Assembly: GCA_022510425.1 (NCBI GenBank)
Contig: JAFLTO010000001.1
Coordinates: 245,630 to 309,629 of the forward strand
Reading direction: 5' to 3'
Length of the DNA stretch: 64,000 bases
Source of the DNA: Muribaculaceae bacterium
GTDB lineage: Bacteria > Bacteroidota > Bacteroidia > Bacteroidales > Muribaculaceae
Position numbers and translations under genes: made by a program. Every line of letters begins with the position of its first letter. Positions within the stretch are counted from its first letter, which is position 1. This document shows, one piece after another, positions 27,841 to 37,651 of this stretch. The notes under the pieces were generated by a model, which saw nothing but the letters and a program-made list of their open reading frames with translations, searched no databases and had not been told where the DNA came from.

Positions 27841-29526
27841 ATGAAAAGAGTAAATAAGATTCTGATTTCAGCAGTTGCCTTATTGGTATCTCCGGCTATT
27901 GCGTTTAGCGATAACTATCTATCAGATGTGTGGCAGCCGGACCTTGGCAACGGGAAATATAAAAATCCTGTAATAAATGCCGATTATTCTGATCCGGATG
28001 TTGTCCGTGTTGGGGATGACTATTATATGACATCTTCAAGTTTCTGTGACATTCCGGGTTTGCCAATACTTCATTCCAAAGATCTTGTAAATTGGGAAAT
28101 CGTAGGTCATGCAATAGCTGAAATGCCTGACTATGCTCAAGCTGCACCCGACCCCAGTCATGGCAATCATGTTTGGGCTCCATCAATAAGATATCATAAT
28201 GGCGAATTCTATATTTACTACGGTGATCCTGACCTTGGTATTTTCATGACCAAAACCAAAAATCCTGCCGGCCCTTGGGAACCTCTTGTTCATGTTTATA
28301 AAGCTAAAGGCGTGATTGATACCTGTCCTTTCTGGGATGAAGATGGAAAAGCTTATATCGCCCATGGATATGCCGGAAGCCGTGCAGGAGTAAAAAGTAT
28401 TTTGGGTATGATTGAAATGACTCCTGATGGCACTCAGACCATAGGACAAGATAGAGTCATATATGACGGACATATCGAGAATGAAACTATCGAGGGAGCT
28501 AAAATGTATAAGCGTGGTGATTGGTATTATATTTTCTCACCTGCCGGTGGTGTTGCAACCGGTTGGCAGGAAGTGCTCCGTTCAAAAAATCCCTGGGGTC
28601 CATATGAAGTGAGAAATGTAATGGATCAAGGCTCCACTGATATCAACGGGCCTCACCAAGGTGCATGGATTGACACCCCCGATGGAAACGAAGACTGGTT
28701 TATCCATTTCCAGGATAAAGGCCCATATGGGCGTGTGGTACACCTTCAACCTATGACTTGGAACAATGATGGCTGGCCTGTTATTGGAGTTGATCCTGAT
28801 GGCGATGGAAAAGGTGAACCGGTAAAAGAATACCGAAAACCTAATGTCGGCAGTTCAGTTGCCAAGAATAATCCGGTGGAAAACGATGAATTTGACAATG
28901 TAGAACTTGGCAAACAATGGCAATGGAAAGGAAATCCTAATGCCTTGTGGTATTTTTGTGATGCTAATAATTCACAACTGCGTCTTTTCTCACAAAAAAC
29001 TTCAGAAAGCGGGCGCCTTTACGATGCCTCTAATCTTTTGCTTCAGAAATTCCCTGCTGAAAATTTCACAGCCACGACAAAAGTGGAATTTATGCCTCGT
29101 GTGAATAACGGCAAAATTATGCCCGGAGAGAGAGCCGGACTTGTAATTGCCGGATACAATCTCGGCGCAATACAACTTGTGAGCCGAGAAGATGGCATTT
29201 ATCTTTCTGAAGTAGAAAGCCTTAAATCCAATAAAGGAGGGAAAGAAAACGAAATGGCTTCACTGAAACTCGATGAGAATAAACCTATATATCTTCGTGT
29301 CAATGTAAAAATGACCGGTAAAAAACCTACCCAAAAGGAAGATTACAAGTGTGAGGCTATATTTTCTTATAGTTTTGACGGAAAAAAATTCACAACTTTC
29401 GGGAAACCGCTTCAAGTTACCGAGGGGCATTGGATCGGAGCCAAAGTGGGATTATTCTGCGTTAGAGATTGGGAAAGCAATGATAGCGGTTGGCTGAACG
29501 TTGACTGGTTCAAAATCACAAAATAA
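27841..29526 (+). CDS. GH43 glycoside hydrolase with C-terminal beta-sandwich
   Basis: This exported 561-residue enzyme has a five-bladed propeller with likely catalytic residues D51 (general base, DPDV), D160 (pKa modulator, in GVIDTCPFW) and E218 (general acid, in ETIEGAKMYK). The signal peptide covers residues 1-22. Residues from about 350 form a jelly-roll domain common to beta-xylosidase and alpha-L-arabinofuranosidase subfamilies (FDNVELGKQWQWKGNPNALW). It probably trims arabinose or xylose from pectin side chains. The subfamily cannot be fixed by eye. It is followed after 8 bases by the pectin methylesterase gene. Confidence 0.88.
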   Translation: MKRVNKILISAVALLVSPAIAFSDNYLSDVWQPDLGNGKYKNPVINADYSDPDVVRVGDDYYMTSSSFCDIPGLPILHSKDLVNWEIVGHAIAEMPDYAQAAPDPSHGNHVWAPSIRYHNGEFYIYYGDPDLGIFMTKTKNPAGPWEPLVHVYKAKGVIDTCPFWDEDGKAYIAHGYAGSRAGVKSILGMIEMTPDGTQTIGQDRVIYDGHIENETIEGAKMYKRGDWYYIFSPAGGVATGWQEVLRSKNPWGPYEVRNVMDQGSTDINGPHQGAWIDTPDGNEDWFIHFQDKGPYGRVVHLQPMTWNNDGWPVIGVDPDGDGKGEPVKEYRKPNVGSSVAKNNPVENDEFDNVELGKQWQWKGNPNALWYFCDANNSQLRLFSQKTSESGRLYDASNLLLQKFPAENFTATTKVEFMPRVNNGKIMPGERAGLVIAGYNLGAIQLVSREDGIYLSEVESLKSNKGGKENEMASLKLDENKPIYLRVNVKMTGKKPTQKEDYKCEAIFSYSFDGKKFTTFGKPLQVTEGHWIGAKVGLFCVRDWESNDSGWLNVDWFKITK

Positions 29527-29534
29527 GTATAATC

Positions 29535-30494
29535 ATGAAATTGCGTATCACGGCGTTTTTACTTCTTTTTGTCACAACTTTATCCGGGTTATCTGCAGCA
29601 GAATGGAAAAGGAACATCTACGTTAATCAAGATGGAACCGGAGACTGTAAGACAATCACGGAGGCTCTTGAAATGATTCGGGCTTATATGGACTACACAG
29701 TCACCGTGCATATTGCCAATGGTGTCTACAAAGAGAAAATCGTTATCCCGGCTTGGCTTCATAATGTCAAGTTTATTGGTGAAAATATGGATAGCACCAT
29801 TATCACCTATAATCATCATGCCAACATAGATAAAATGGGCACTTTCCGCACCTACACTATGAAAGTGGATGCTTGCGATGCAACGTTTGAAAATCTCACC
29901 ATTGAAAATGACGCACCCCGTTTAGGACAGGCTGTGGCATTGCACACTGAAGGAGACAGACTTATTTTCCGACATTGTCGTTTCCTCGGTAATCAAGACA
30001 CGATCTTTACAGCGGGAAATTTCAGCAGAGTATATTTTGAGGATTGCTATATTGAAGGAACAACCGACTTTATATTCGGACCGGCCACTGCTTATTTCAA
30101 AAACTGTGAAATAGTAGGTAAAGCCAATTCTTTCATTACGGCAGCTTCTACACCCAAAGATGTGAAATATGGATATATATTCGATGGTTGTAAGATAAAA
30201 GCTCTCGACGAGGTAGAAAAACTGTACCTTGGGCGCCCCTGGAGACCCTATGCTTATACTGTTTTTATTGACTGTGAACTTCCGGCCCAAATTGTGGCCG
30301 AAGGATGGAATAATTGGAGTGATCCGGCCAATGAGCTAACTTCTCGATATGGCGAATATGGCTCCACAGGTCCGGGTGCCAATCCAGCAGCTCGTGTAAG
30401 CTGGGCTCGGCAACTCACTCCGGAAGAAGTGACAGAAATAAGAAACCTATCCAATGTATTTGCTGTCGGTTCCGATTGGAATCCACAGGAATAA
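29535..30494 (+). CDS. CE8 pectin methylesterase
   Basis: This exported right-handed beta-helix of 319 residues removes methyl esters from homogalacturonan, which opens the polymer to lyases and polygalacturonase. Key residues are visible: GNQDTIF with D155 as acid, DFIFGPA with D178 as nucleophile, and LGRPW with R234. The signal peptide is residues 1-22. It lies 8 bases after GH43 and 42 before uxaA, inside the operon. The assignment is firm. Confidence 0.94.
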   Translation: MKLRITAFLLLFVTTLSGLSAAEWKRNIYVNQDGTGDCKTITEALEMIRAYMDYTVTVHIANGVYKEKIVIPAWLHNVKFIGENMDSTIITYNHHANIDKMGTFRTYTMKVDACDATFENLTIENDAPRLGQAVALHTEGDRLIFRHCRFLGNQDTIFTAGNFSRVYFEDCYIEGTTDFIFGPATAYFKNCEIVGKANSFITAASTPKDVKYGYIFDGCKIKALDEVEKLYLGRPWRPYAYTVFIDCELPAQIVAEGWNNWSDPANELTSRYGEYGSTGPGANPAARVSWARQLTPEEVTEIRNLSNVFAVGSDWNPQE

Positions 30495-30536
30495 ATTCCA
30501 ATGAAAAAATCAATAAATGTCTAATACTAAAAGTTA

Positions 30537-32048
30537 ATGAAAGACTTTATCAAGATAAATCCGGCTGATAATGTTGCAGTAGCCATAAATCCTCTTTCCG
30601 TTGGGACGAAAGTGACTATTGATGGCAAAGATATTACTCTCATTTCTGATATACCTGCGGGTCATAAGTTTGCACTTATTGATATCCCTCAAGGAGAGAA
30701 TGTGATTAAATATGGGTTTCCGATTGGTCATACTCGCCATAATGTGAAGCAAGGAGATTTTTTAGATCATAATGATATAAAAACAAATCTTTCAGGCACA
30801 CTGGATTATTCCGATATCCGTATCGATAATCCGGAGCCCGATTTCCCGGGGAAAGAGGGCAAAGGAAAGGAAGCTTCCTTTTTGGGTTATGAGAGGCCTG
30901 ACGGACAAGTGGGCATTCGTAATGAAATATGGGTTATCCCTACCGTAGGATGCGTTAATGGAATTGTAAAGCAGATAGTCGACCGTGTGATTGCAGAAAC
31001 CGGAGCGGAAGGCGTGGACGGGATATTCGGATTTCCTCACAATTTCGGTTGCTCTCAACTTGGCGACGACCATGAAAACACTAAAAAAATTCTTCGTGAC
31101 ATGGTGCATCACCCTAATACCGGCGGTGTACTCATAGTGGGTCTGGGATGTGAAAACAATCAACCTAAAGATTTTGAAAAATATTGTGGCGACTACGATC
31201 CTTCTCGAGTGAAATTTATGGTTTGTCAAGAAGTGGAAGGCGATGAAGTGGAATATGGCATCAAACTCTTGAGAGAACTTTATGAAAATGCACGCAATTT
31301 TAAACGGAGTGATCAACCTGCCTCCAAATTGCGTATAGGTCTTAAATGTGGTGGTTCCGATGGTTTCTCTGGTATCACAGCCAATCCTTTGCTCGGTGAA
31401 TTTTCCGATTGGTTATGCAATGTTCAGGGTGGCACAACCGTTCTTACTGAAGTGCCCGAAATGTTTGGAGCCGAGACTATTCTGATGCATAGATGCGCCT
31501 CCGACCAACTTTTAGATCAAACAATTTCTCTGATTAATAATTTCAAGGAATATTTCCTAAGCCATGGCGAGCCCGTGGGTGAAAATCCGTCTCCCGGCAA
31601 TAAAGCCGGAGGTATATCTACACTTGAGGAAAAAGCTTTGGGTTGTACTCAAAAATCCGGGAAGAGCCCTGTTTTCGGTGTTTTGGAATATGGTGAAAGA
31701 ATTCATAATCATGGTCTTAACCTTCTCTCGGCTCCGGGCAATGATCTCGTGGCAGCGACGGCTTTAGCTGCTTCAGGTTGTCAGATGGTGCTTTTCACAA
31801 CCGGAAGGGGAACACCTTTCGGCACTTTCGTTCCCACTATCAAGGTTTCCACAAACTCTGGCCTTGCCATGCGTAAACCAAAATGGATCGACTTTAATTC
31901 AGGTCGTCTTGTCGAGGATTCTTCTATGCAAGATGTGCTCGCTGATTTTATTTCTTATGTATTAAAAGTGGCATCGGGAGAAAAAGTCAACTCCGAGAAA
32001 AGCGGAATACATGAAATTGCCATTTTCAAGAATGGTGTAACATTATAA
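30537..32048 (+). CDS. uxaA: Altronate dehydratase
   Basis: UxaA dehydrates D-altronate to KDG in the cytoplasm with an iron or manganese cofactor, completing the UxaC-UxaB-UxaA branch. This 503-residue protein has the N-terminal SAF domain (about 1-90, starting MKDFIKINPADNVAVAINPL) and the main dehydratase domain with GYERPDGQVGIRNEIWVIPT (about 118-137) and LKCGGSDGFSGITANP. It is full length for the family. It is placed between CE8 and PL1, so metabolic and degradative genes are interleaved in one transcript. Confidence 0.94.
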   Translation: MKDFIKINPADNVAVAINPLSVGTKVTIDGKDITLISDIPAGHKFALIDIPQGENVIKYGFPIGHTRHNVKQGDFLDHNDIKTNLSGTLDYSDIRIDNPEPDFPGKEGKGKEASFLGYERPDGQVGIRNEIWVIPTVGCVNGIVKQIVDRVIAETGAEGVDGIFGFPHNFGCSQLGDDHENTKKILRDMVHHPNTGGVLIVGLGCENNQPKDFEKYCGDYDPSRVKFMVCQEVEGDEVEYGIKLLRELYENARNFKRSDQPASKLRIGLKCGGSDGFSGITANPLLGEFSDWLCNVQGGTTVLTEVPEMFGAETILMHRCASDQLLDQTISLINNFKEYFLSHGEPVGENPSPGNKAGGISTLEEKALGCTQKSGKSPVFGVLEYGERIHNHGLNLLSAPGNDLVAATALAASGCQMVLFTTGRGTPFGTFVPTIKVSTNSGLAMRKPKWIDFNSGRLVEDSSMQDVLADFISYVLKVASGEKVNSEKSGIHEIAIFKNGVTL

Positions 32049-32087
32049 AAATTTCTAATTGATTGCATAATTTTACCTAACTCTAAT

Positions 32088-33890
32088 ATGAAAAGATTCT
32101 TAACTCTATTAAGTATTCCCGCCATTATTGCGGGCTCGTATGCTCAAGATCTGGCTCCTGCTTTCCCTGGAGCTGAAGGCCATGGCCGCTACACTCAAGG
32201 TGGACGCGGCGACGAAAATAATGTTCCGGAAATTCGTCACGTCACCAATCTTAATGACAAAGGAGAAGGCTCTTTTCGTCAAGCTGTCACCGGCAGCATA
32301 AATAAGATAGTTGTTTTTGATGTTGGAGGTTACATTGATCTTGAATCAGATCTCGTGATTGGTGACAATACCACTATCTTGGGTCAAACTGCACCGGGTG
32401 ATGGTATTACTCTTCGTTACAGGACTATCCGCGAAGGCAGCCAAAATATCATTCGTTTCATCCGGTTCCGCCGTTCTCAGGTGAAAGATGTCAATGATGG
32501 TGCTGATGCAACTTGGCAGAGACAGAAATCCAATATAATTCTCGACCATGTTTCAATGTCTTGGAGTATTGACGAAGTAGCTTCATTCTATGATAACAAG
32601 AACTTCACAATGCAGTGGTGTACTGTGACGGAAGGTCTTGCTAATCCGGGTCACTCCAAAGGGGCTCACTCTTATGGGGGAATCTGGGGAGGTAAAGACG
32701 CTTCTTTCCATCATAACTTTATTGCTCATGTACAGAACAGGGCACCCCGATTCAACGGAGCCCGTTATGCATGGAACGGATTTGACCATGAAAAGTACGC
32801 CAATACTGTTGATGCAGAACGTGTTGATTTCCGCAATTGTGTGATGTATAACTGGGGTAATGGAAACGGTTGTTATGGGGGTCCCGGTGGTGGTTACATC
32901 AACATGATAAATAACTATTTCAAAGCCGGTCCGGGCACAAAAAATAAAACCCGTGTCACTCAAGTGTCATTTGCCGATTCAAGCAACAGCAGCGGGGTTC
33001 CCACAGAACAATTAGGAATGTCTTCTCTCTATTATATCGACGGCAACTACGTTACAGCAGCGGGCGACAAAGCTGAAAATTACGACTGGAACGGTGTGAT
33101 TTACGATGCTGCGAAGTCGCTTGACGGAGAAAGGTACACACAGGATCCTTACCATATGTATGGCGACAATGTCGAATACGTTGATATAAAAGGAGTGGAT
33201 TGTGTCAAAATTAAACTTGATGAACCCATAGACGGAGGAGAAATCAGCACTCATTCAGCCACCGAAGCGTATAACAGCGTTCTTAAATATGTAGGTGCAA
33301 GCCTTGTTCGCGATGCAGTAGACGTGCGTCTCATGGAAGAATGTACCACCGGCACAGTTACTTATCACGGTGATGTATCAGTACCCGGCACAACAGCTAC
33401 TTCAGGAACAGAAGGTATCCTTGACTTCATAAACGATCCCGAGGGTGTAGAAGAACCTAAGACTGCAAGTTTCCCGGCTCTAAGAGGGCTTACTCGTCCT
33501 GAAGATTTCGATACTGATGGTGATGGAATTCCCGATGAATGGGAAATTAAAAACGGGCTTGATCCCAACGATCCTGATGATGCTGTTGCATTCTCTCTTG
33601 ACCCACGTGGTTGGTATCGTAACATTGAAGTTTATGCCAATGCTATTGTACAACACATTATGATAGCCCAGAATGAAAATGCTGCTGATGCTTTAGATGA
33701 TTATTTCCCGGAGCTACAATTCATAACCGGAGTTGATCAAATTAAGGTTGACAAAGCTCCCTCAGCAATTCGTTCAATCGAATATTATTCTCTTGATGGA
33801 CGTAAGTTGAGAGAACCACAGAAAGGAATCAACGTACGCGTCATCAATTATGAAGACGGGACAAGAAACGCTGACAAAGTAATTAAATAA
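32088..33890 (+). CDS. PL1-type pectate lyase with C-terminal sorting-like tail
   Basis: This exported 600-residue parallel beta-helix lyase has a signal peptide in residues 1-20. AFPGAEGHGRYTQGGRGG-like text at 25-41 and VFDVGGYIDL mark the PL1 family, and RAPRFNGA (218-225) contains the catalytic arginine. A calcium-type DTDGDGIPDEWE repeat lies near 482-493. Residues from about 563 (SIEYYSLDGRKLREPQKGIN onward) are a C-terminal tail seen in exported Bacteroidales proteins, likely a type IX sorting signal. It cleaves homogalacturonan by beta-elimination and so feeds unsaturated uronides to the KduI/KduD branch. It is followed after 7 bases by an esterase. Confidence 0.9.
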   Translation: MKRFLTLLSIPAIIAGSYAQDLAPAFPGAEGHGRYTQGGRGDENNVPEIRHVTNLNDKGEGSFRQAVTGSINKIVVFDVGGYIDLESDLVIGDNTTILGQTAPGDGITLRYRTIREGSQNIIRFIRFRRSQVKDVNDGADATWQRQKSNIILDHVSMSWSIDEVASFYDNKNFTMQWCTVTEGLANPGHSKGAHSYGGIWGGKDASFHHNFIAHVQNRAPRFNGARYAWNGFDHEKYANTVDAERVDFRNCVMYNWGNGNGCYGGPGGGYINMINNYFKAGPGTKNKTRVTQVSFADSSNSSGVPTEQLGMSSLYYIDGNYVTAAGDKAENYDWNGVIYDAAKSLDGERYTQDPYHMYGDNVEYVDIKGVDCVKIKLDEPIDGGEISTHSATEAYNSVLKYVGASLVRDAVDVRLMEECTTGTVTYHGDVSVPGTTATSGTEGILDFINDPEGVEEPKTASFPALRGLTRPEDFDTDGDGIPDEWEIKNGLDPNDPDDAVAFSLDPRGWYRNIEVYANAIVQHIMIAQNENAADALDDYFPELQFITGVDQIKVDKAPSAIRSIEYYSLDGRKLREPQKGINVRVINYEDGTRNADKVIK

Positions 33891-33897
33891 TATCAAC

Positions 33898-35043
33898 GTG
33901 TATTTACGCTTTTTCTCTATAATCTGGGCCGTCGTCTGCTTTTTTGTCAGCACGACGGCTCAGGAATATAAATCCTTTGGAGTGGAACGTGAAATGCCGG
34001 CATTTCTTGACGACATTAAAAAAGAACTCACCTACCCTATGGCGTGGGGAAACTCCGATATAAAGGATTTCTACGAATGGCGCGATTCTGCCCGAATGGT
34101 TTTAAAGGATGCTATGTTGGCTCCTCCACCTGCTCCCGATGATTATAATCCTGAGTTAATCGCCGAAGAAAAAAGAGATGGATACACCGCGAAAAAAATT
34201 CGTCTCAATATAAGTAAATACACACGGGCGGATGTGCTTATGCTGGTACCGGATGCCCCGGGTCCGCATCCCGGTATAGTCTTGCTCCACGATCATGGAG
34301 GGCATTTTTTCATCGGAAAAGAAAAGATGATTAAACCCTTCGAGGTGGATTCTGCTGTGATTCAGGATGCCGATATGTGGGTAGATCAATGTTACGGAGG
34401 GCAATATGTAGGAGATTATCTGGCTTCAAACGGTTACGCCGTTATATCTGCCGATGCAATTTTTTGGGGCGACCGTGGCAGGAAAGAAGGAGTAAACAAA
34501 ACTAAACTCAGCGAATTTGCCGGCAATCTCATGGGATTGGGACGTTGTCTGAGCGGGATTATGACTCATGAGGATTCTTACCTCACTGATTTTTTCGCGT
34601 CTCTACCAGAAATTGATGAAGAGAGGGTTGGTTGTATGGGTTTCTCCATGGGAGCTTATAGGACATGGATGCTTTCTGCATTCACCGACAAAATTAAAAC
34701 CGGGGCAGCCATTTGTTGGATGACAGTTACAGACAGTCAGTTCTCTTGGGAACACGGCAGAGAAAATGGCGGTTATGCCAACACTCTCCCGTCGATACGG
34801 CTTTATATGGATCACCCGCATATTGCTTCCATAGCCTGTCCTAAACCTATGTTGTTCATAAATGGCAGGACTGATAAACTTTTTCATCCTTCAGGGGTGG
34901 AAGAATCTTTCAAAGTGATGCATGATGTGTGGAGAAGTCAAAATGCAGACCAACGTCTCTCCACAATGATTTGGGATATGCCTCATTATTGTGGCCCCGA
35001 GGTGCAAGAGGAAGTGAAAGGGTTCTTCGATAAATGGCTTTAA
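33898..35043 (+). CDS. Exported alpha/beta hydrolase (dienelactone-hydrolase type), candidate pectin esterase
   Basis: A 381-residue secreted hydrolase starting at a GTG, 7 bases after the PL1 stop. The signal peptide is residues 1-21 (ending STTAQ). The catalytic triad by pattern is S250 (GFSMGAY), D326 (NGRTDKLF) and H363 (MPHYCG). The oxyanion region reads LLHDHGGHFFIGKEK (130-144). It resembles the abhydrolase_7/dienelactone group. Its place between a pectate lyase and a CE7 esterase suggests removal of acetyl or other ester groups from pectin, but the ester cannot be identified from sequence. Confidence 0.78.
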   Translation: MYLRFFSIIWAVVCFFVSTTAQEYKSFGVEREMPAFLDDIKKELTYPMAWGNSDIKDFYEWRDSARMVLKDAMLAPPPAPDDYNPELIAEEKRDGYTAKKIRLNISKYTRADVLMLVPDAPGPHPGIVLLHDHGGHFFIGKEKMIKPFEVDSAVIQDADMWVDQCYGGQYVGDYLASNGYAVISADAIFWGDRGRKEGVNKTKLSEFAGNLMGLGRCLSGIMTHEDSYLTDFFASLPEIDEERVGCMGFSMGAYRTWMLSAFTDKIKTGAAICWMTVTDSQFSWEHGRENGGYANTLPSIRLYMDHPHIASIACPKPMLFINGRTDKLFHPSGVEESFKVMHDVWRSQNADQRLSTMIWDMPHYCGPEVQEEVKGFFDKWL

Positions 35044-35090
35044 AATACTGACATTTTTCCCGTGAGTTTTATTTCTATAAAATTAAAATT

Positions 35091-36401
35091 ATGAAACGTT
35101 TTTTGCCTTTATTCCTGGCTATATTTATTTCGCTTTCAGCAACCGCTGAAAACTATCCCTATAGAAGCGATGTCTTATGGGTTACCGTTCCCGACCATGC
35201 CGACTGGATCTATGAAGTTGGGGAAAATCCGGAAATAGAGGTGCAATTTTATAAATATGGAATGCCCGTGGATAACGTCACTGTGGATTATGAAATCGGA
35301 GGCGACATGATGCCGGCTGATTCTAAAGGTTCTGTTATCCTGAAAAATGGCCGAGCTAAAATAAATACGGGAACAATGGATAAACCCGGATTTCGTGACT
35401 GCAGACTCTCAGCCACGGTCGACGGTGTTAAATATAATCATCATATAAAAGTGGGATTCTCTCCCGAAAAAATTGAACCCTGCACTCAGATGCCGGACGA
35501 TTTCGACGCATTCTGGCAAAAAAACAAGGATGAACTCAATCAAGTTCCTTTGCAATATACAATTCTCCCGGCTCCTCAATATTCAACCGACAAAATGGAT
35601 TGTTATCTTGTGAAACTTGCCGTCAATAAGCAGGGGCAGTCAATCTACGGATATCTCTCGATGCCTAAAAATGCACAACCGGGATCTTGTCCAATTGTGC
35701 TGTGCCCTCCCGGTGCAGGAATAAAGACTATCAAAGAACCATTACGTCATAAATATTACGGGGAAAACGGTTGTCTCAGATTTGAAATGGAAATTCATGG
35801 ATTGAATCCGGAAATGACCGATGAACAATTCGCAGAAATAAGCAAAGCATTTAATGCCAGGGAGAACGGTTATCTACAGAACGGACTCGACAATAAAGAC
35901 AACTATTATATGAAGCACGTATATCTGGCTTGTGTGCGTGCAATCGATTTTCTTACTTCCCTTCCCGAATGGGACGGCAAGAATGTTGCCGTGCAAGGTG
36001 GAAGCCAAGGCGGAGCTCTTGCCATTACAACTGCAGCCCTTGACCCCAGAGTGAACCTATGCGTGGCAAATCATCCTGCTCTAAGCGATATGGCCGGTTA
36101 TAAAGCCAATCGGGCAGGTGGATATCCACATTTCTTTAATACTCCCGGCATGGACACTCCGGAGAAATTAGATACAATGGCTTATTATGACGTGGTGAAT
36201 TTTGCAAGAAGACTTAACGTTCCTGTCTATATGACATGGGGTTATAACGACAATACCTGCCCACCCACCACAAGTTATGCTGTTTATAATGTGATTACCT
36301 CTCCCAAAGAAGCTTTGATAACTCCTGTGAATGAACATTGGACGTCTGACGACACTGAAAGAGGCCACTTGGATTGGATACTCAATCATCTTGATAAATA
36401 G
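35091..36401 (+). CDS. CE7-type acetyl esterase (AXE1 family)
   Basis: This exported 436-residue protein has a signal peptide (1-19), an N-terminal beta domain (about 22-125) and the AXE1 alpha/beta hydrolase domain from about 130 (MPDDFDAFWQKNKDEL). The triad is S305 in GGSQGG, D387 in YNDNTCPP and H416 in NEHW. CE7 enzymes deacetylate small acetylated oligosaccharides. It is the last gene of the pectin block; the next gene, mreB, has its own promoter after 186 bases. Confidence 0.87.
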   Translation: MKRFLPLFLAIFISLSATAENYPYRSDVLWVTVPDHADWIYEVGENPEIEVQFYKYGMPVDNVTVDYEIGGDMMPADSKGSVILKNGRAKINTGTMDKPGFRDCRLSATVDGVKYNHHIKVGFSPEKIEPCTQMPDDFDAFWQKNKDELNQVPLQYTILPAPQYSTDKMDCYLVKLAVNKQGQSIYGYLSMPKNAQPGSCPIVLCPPGAGIKTIKEPLRHKYYGENGCLRFEMEIHGLNPEMTDEQFAEISKAFNARENGYLQNGLDNKDNYYMKHVYLACVRAIDFLTSLPEWDGKNVAVQGGSQGGALAITTAALDPRVNLCVANHPALSDMAGYKANRAGGYPHFFNTPGMDTPEKLDTMAYYDVVNFARRLNVPVYMTWGYNDNTCPPTTSYAVYNVITSPKEALITPVNEHWTSDDTERGHLDWILNHLDK

Positions 36402-36515
36402 ACTGTAATAATTCCAATTAATATTTTATGCCTGACTTGAAAATGTTATTGTTTTCCTTAAGGTATAATTATGAACAGGCCTTATAAATATTTCATTTAT
36501 TAGAACAATTTTAAG

Positions 36516-36523
36516 TAATTTTG
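36516..36523 (+). promoter_or_regulatory. -7 box (TAATTTTG) upstream of mreB
   Basis: A perfect TAnnTTTG match 64 bases before the mreB ATG, with TTTC at 36491-36494 as a near-consensus -33 element 21 bases upstream. The region 36402-36587 holds no gene. Confidence 0.55.
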
Positions 36524-36587
36524 CATAAATATTCCCTGATTAAATTACACTACGGGAATAACCTAACTCTCAACAGATTAATTAAAG

Positions 36588-37607
36588 ATGGGTCTTTTCT
36601 CTTTTACGCAGGAAATAGCCATGGACCTTGGCACTGCTAATTCTATTATAATACATAATGACAAGATTGTAGTTGACGAACCTTCAGTGGTGGCTATAGA
36701 GAATAAAACAGATAAGTTATTGGCTGTAGGCACCCAGGCTCATCAAATGGAAGGTAAGGAACCTCCCGGCATTCGCACAATACGTCCTCTAAGAGATGGA
36801 GTTATAGCCGACTTCAACGCTGCCGAACAAATGATTAGAGGCCTTATAAAGATGGTTAGCTCTAAACGCAGATGGTTCTCTCCTTCTTTACGTATGGTGG
36901 TTTGCATTCCCTCCGGTTCTACAGAAGTGGAAATACGTGCGGTGCGTGACTCTTCGGAACATGCAGGTGGACGTGATGTCTATATGATCTACGAACCCAT
37001 GGCTGCTGCGCTCGGTATCGGTCTTGATGTAGAGGCACCGGAAGGAAACATGATTGTGGACATAGGTGGCGGATCTACTGAAATCGCAGTGATCTCTCTT
37101 GGCGGTATTGTAAGTAATAAGAGTATCCGAATTGCCGGCAACGATCTCACAGCCGATATCCAGGATCATATGGGTAGAGTGCACAACCTCAAGGTGGGCA
37201 CTACTATGGCTGAAAAAATTAAAATAAACGTTGGCTCGGCTCTTCCGGTACTTGAAGATGGTCCTGAACCATTTATAGTGTCAGGCCCGAATAAAATGAC
37301 CTCCCTGCCGATGACTGTACCGGTGACTTACGAGGAGATTTCACATTGCATCGACAAGACAATCTCACGTATGGAAGCCGCAATTCTGGCAGCCCTCGAA
37401 GAAACTCCTCCTGAACTTTATGCCGACATCGTCAGAAACGGTATTTACCTCGCAGGCGGTGGAGCGTTGCTCAATGGACTCGCAAAACGGTTCAGCGATA
37501 AAATGAAAATCAATTTCAAAGTGGCCGACGATCCTTTACATGCCGTGGCAAAGGGCACAGGCGTTGCGCTTAAGAATATTAATAAATTCTCTTTCCTTAT
37601 TCGTTAA
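36588..37607 (+). CDS. mreB: Rod shape-determining actin homologue
   Basis: MreB polymerises along the inner membrane and directs lateral wall growth. At 339 residues it is full length. The ATP phosphate loop MDLGTANS follows the amphipathic start MGLFSFTQEI that binds membrane, and the second phosphate region is DIGGGSTEIAV (about 159-169). The adenosine-binding GIYLAGGGALLNGL lies near 285-298. It is the first gene of mreB-mreC-mreD-mrdA-rodA. Confidence 0.97.
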   Translation: MGLFSFTQEIAMDLGTANSIIIHNDKIVVDEPSVVAIENKTDKLLAVGTQAHQMEGKEPPGIRTIRPLRDGVIADFNAAEQMIRGLIKMVSSKRRWFSPSLRMVVCIPSGSTEVEIRAVRDSSEHAGGRDVYMIYEPMAAALGIGLDVEAPEGNMIVDIGGGSTEIAVISLGGIVSNKSIRIAGNDLTADIQDHMGRVHNLKVGTTMAEKIKINVGSALPVLEDGPEPFIVSGPNKMTSLPMTVPVTYEEISHCIDKTISRMEAAILAALEETPPELYADIVRNGIYLAGGGALLNGLAKRFSDKMKINFKVADDPLHAVAKGTGVALKNINKFSFLIR

Positions 37608-37651
37608 GGGTTCTTATGCTCCTAACCTACCTCCATTAGGACGAAGTCCAC

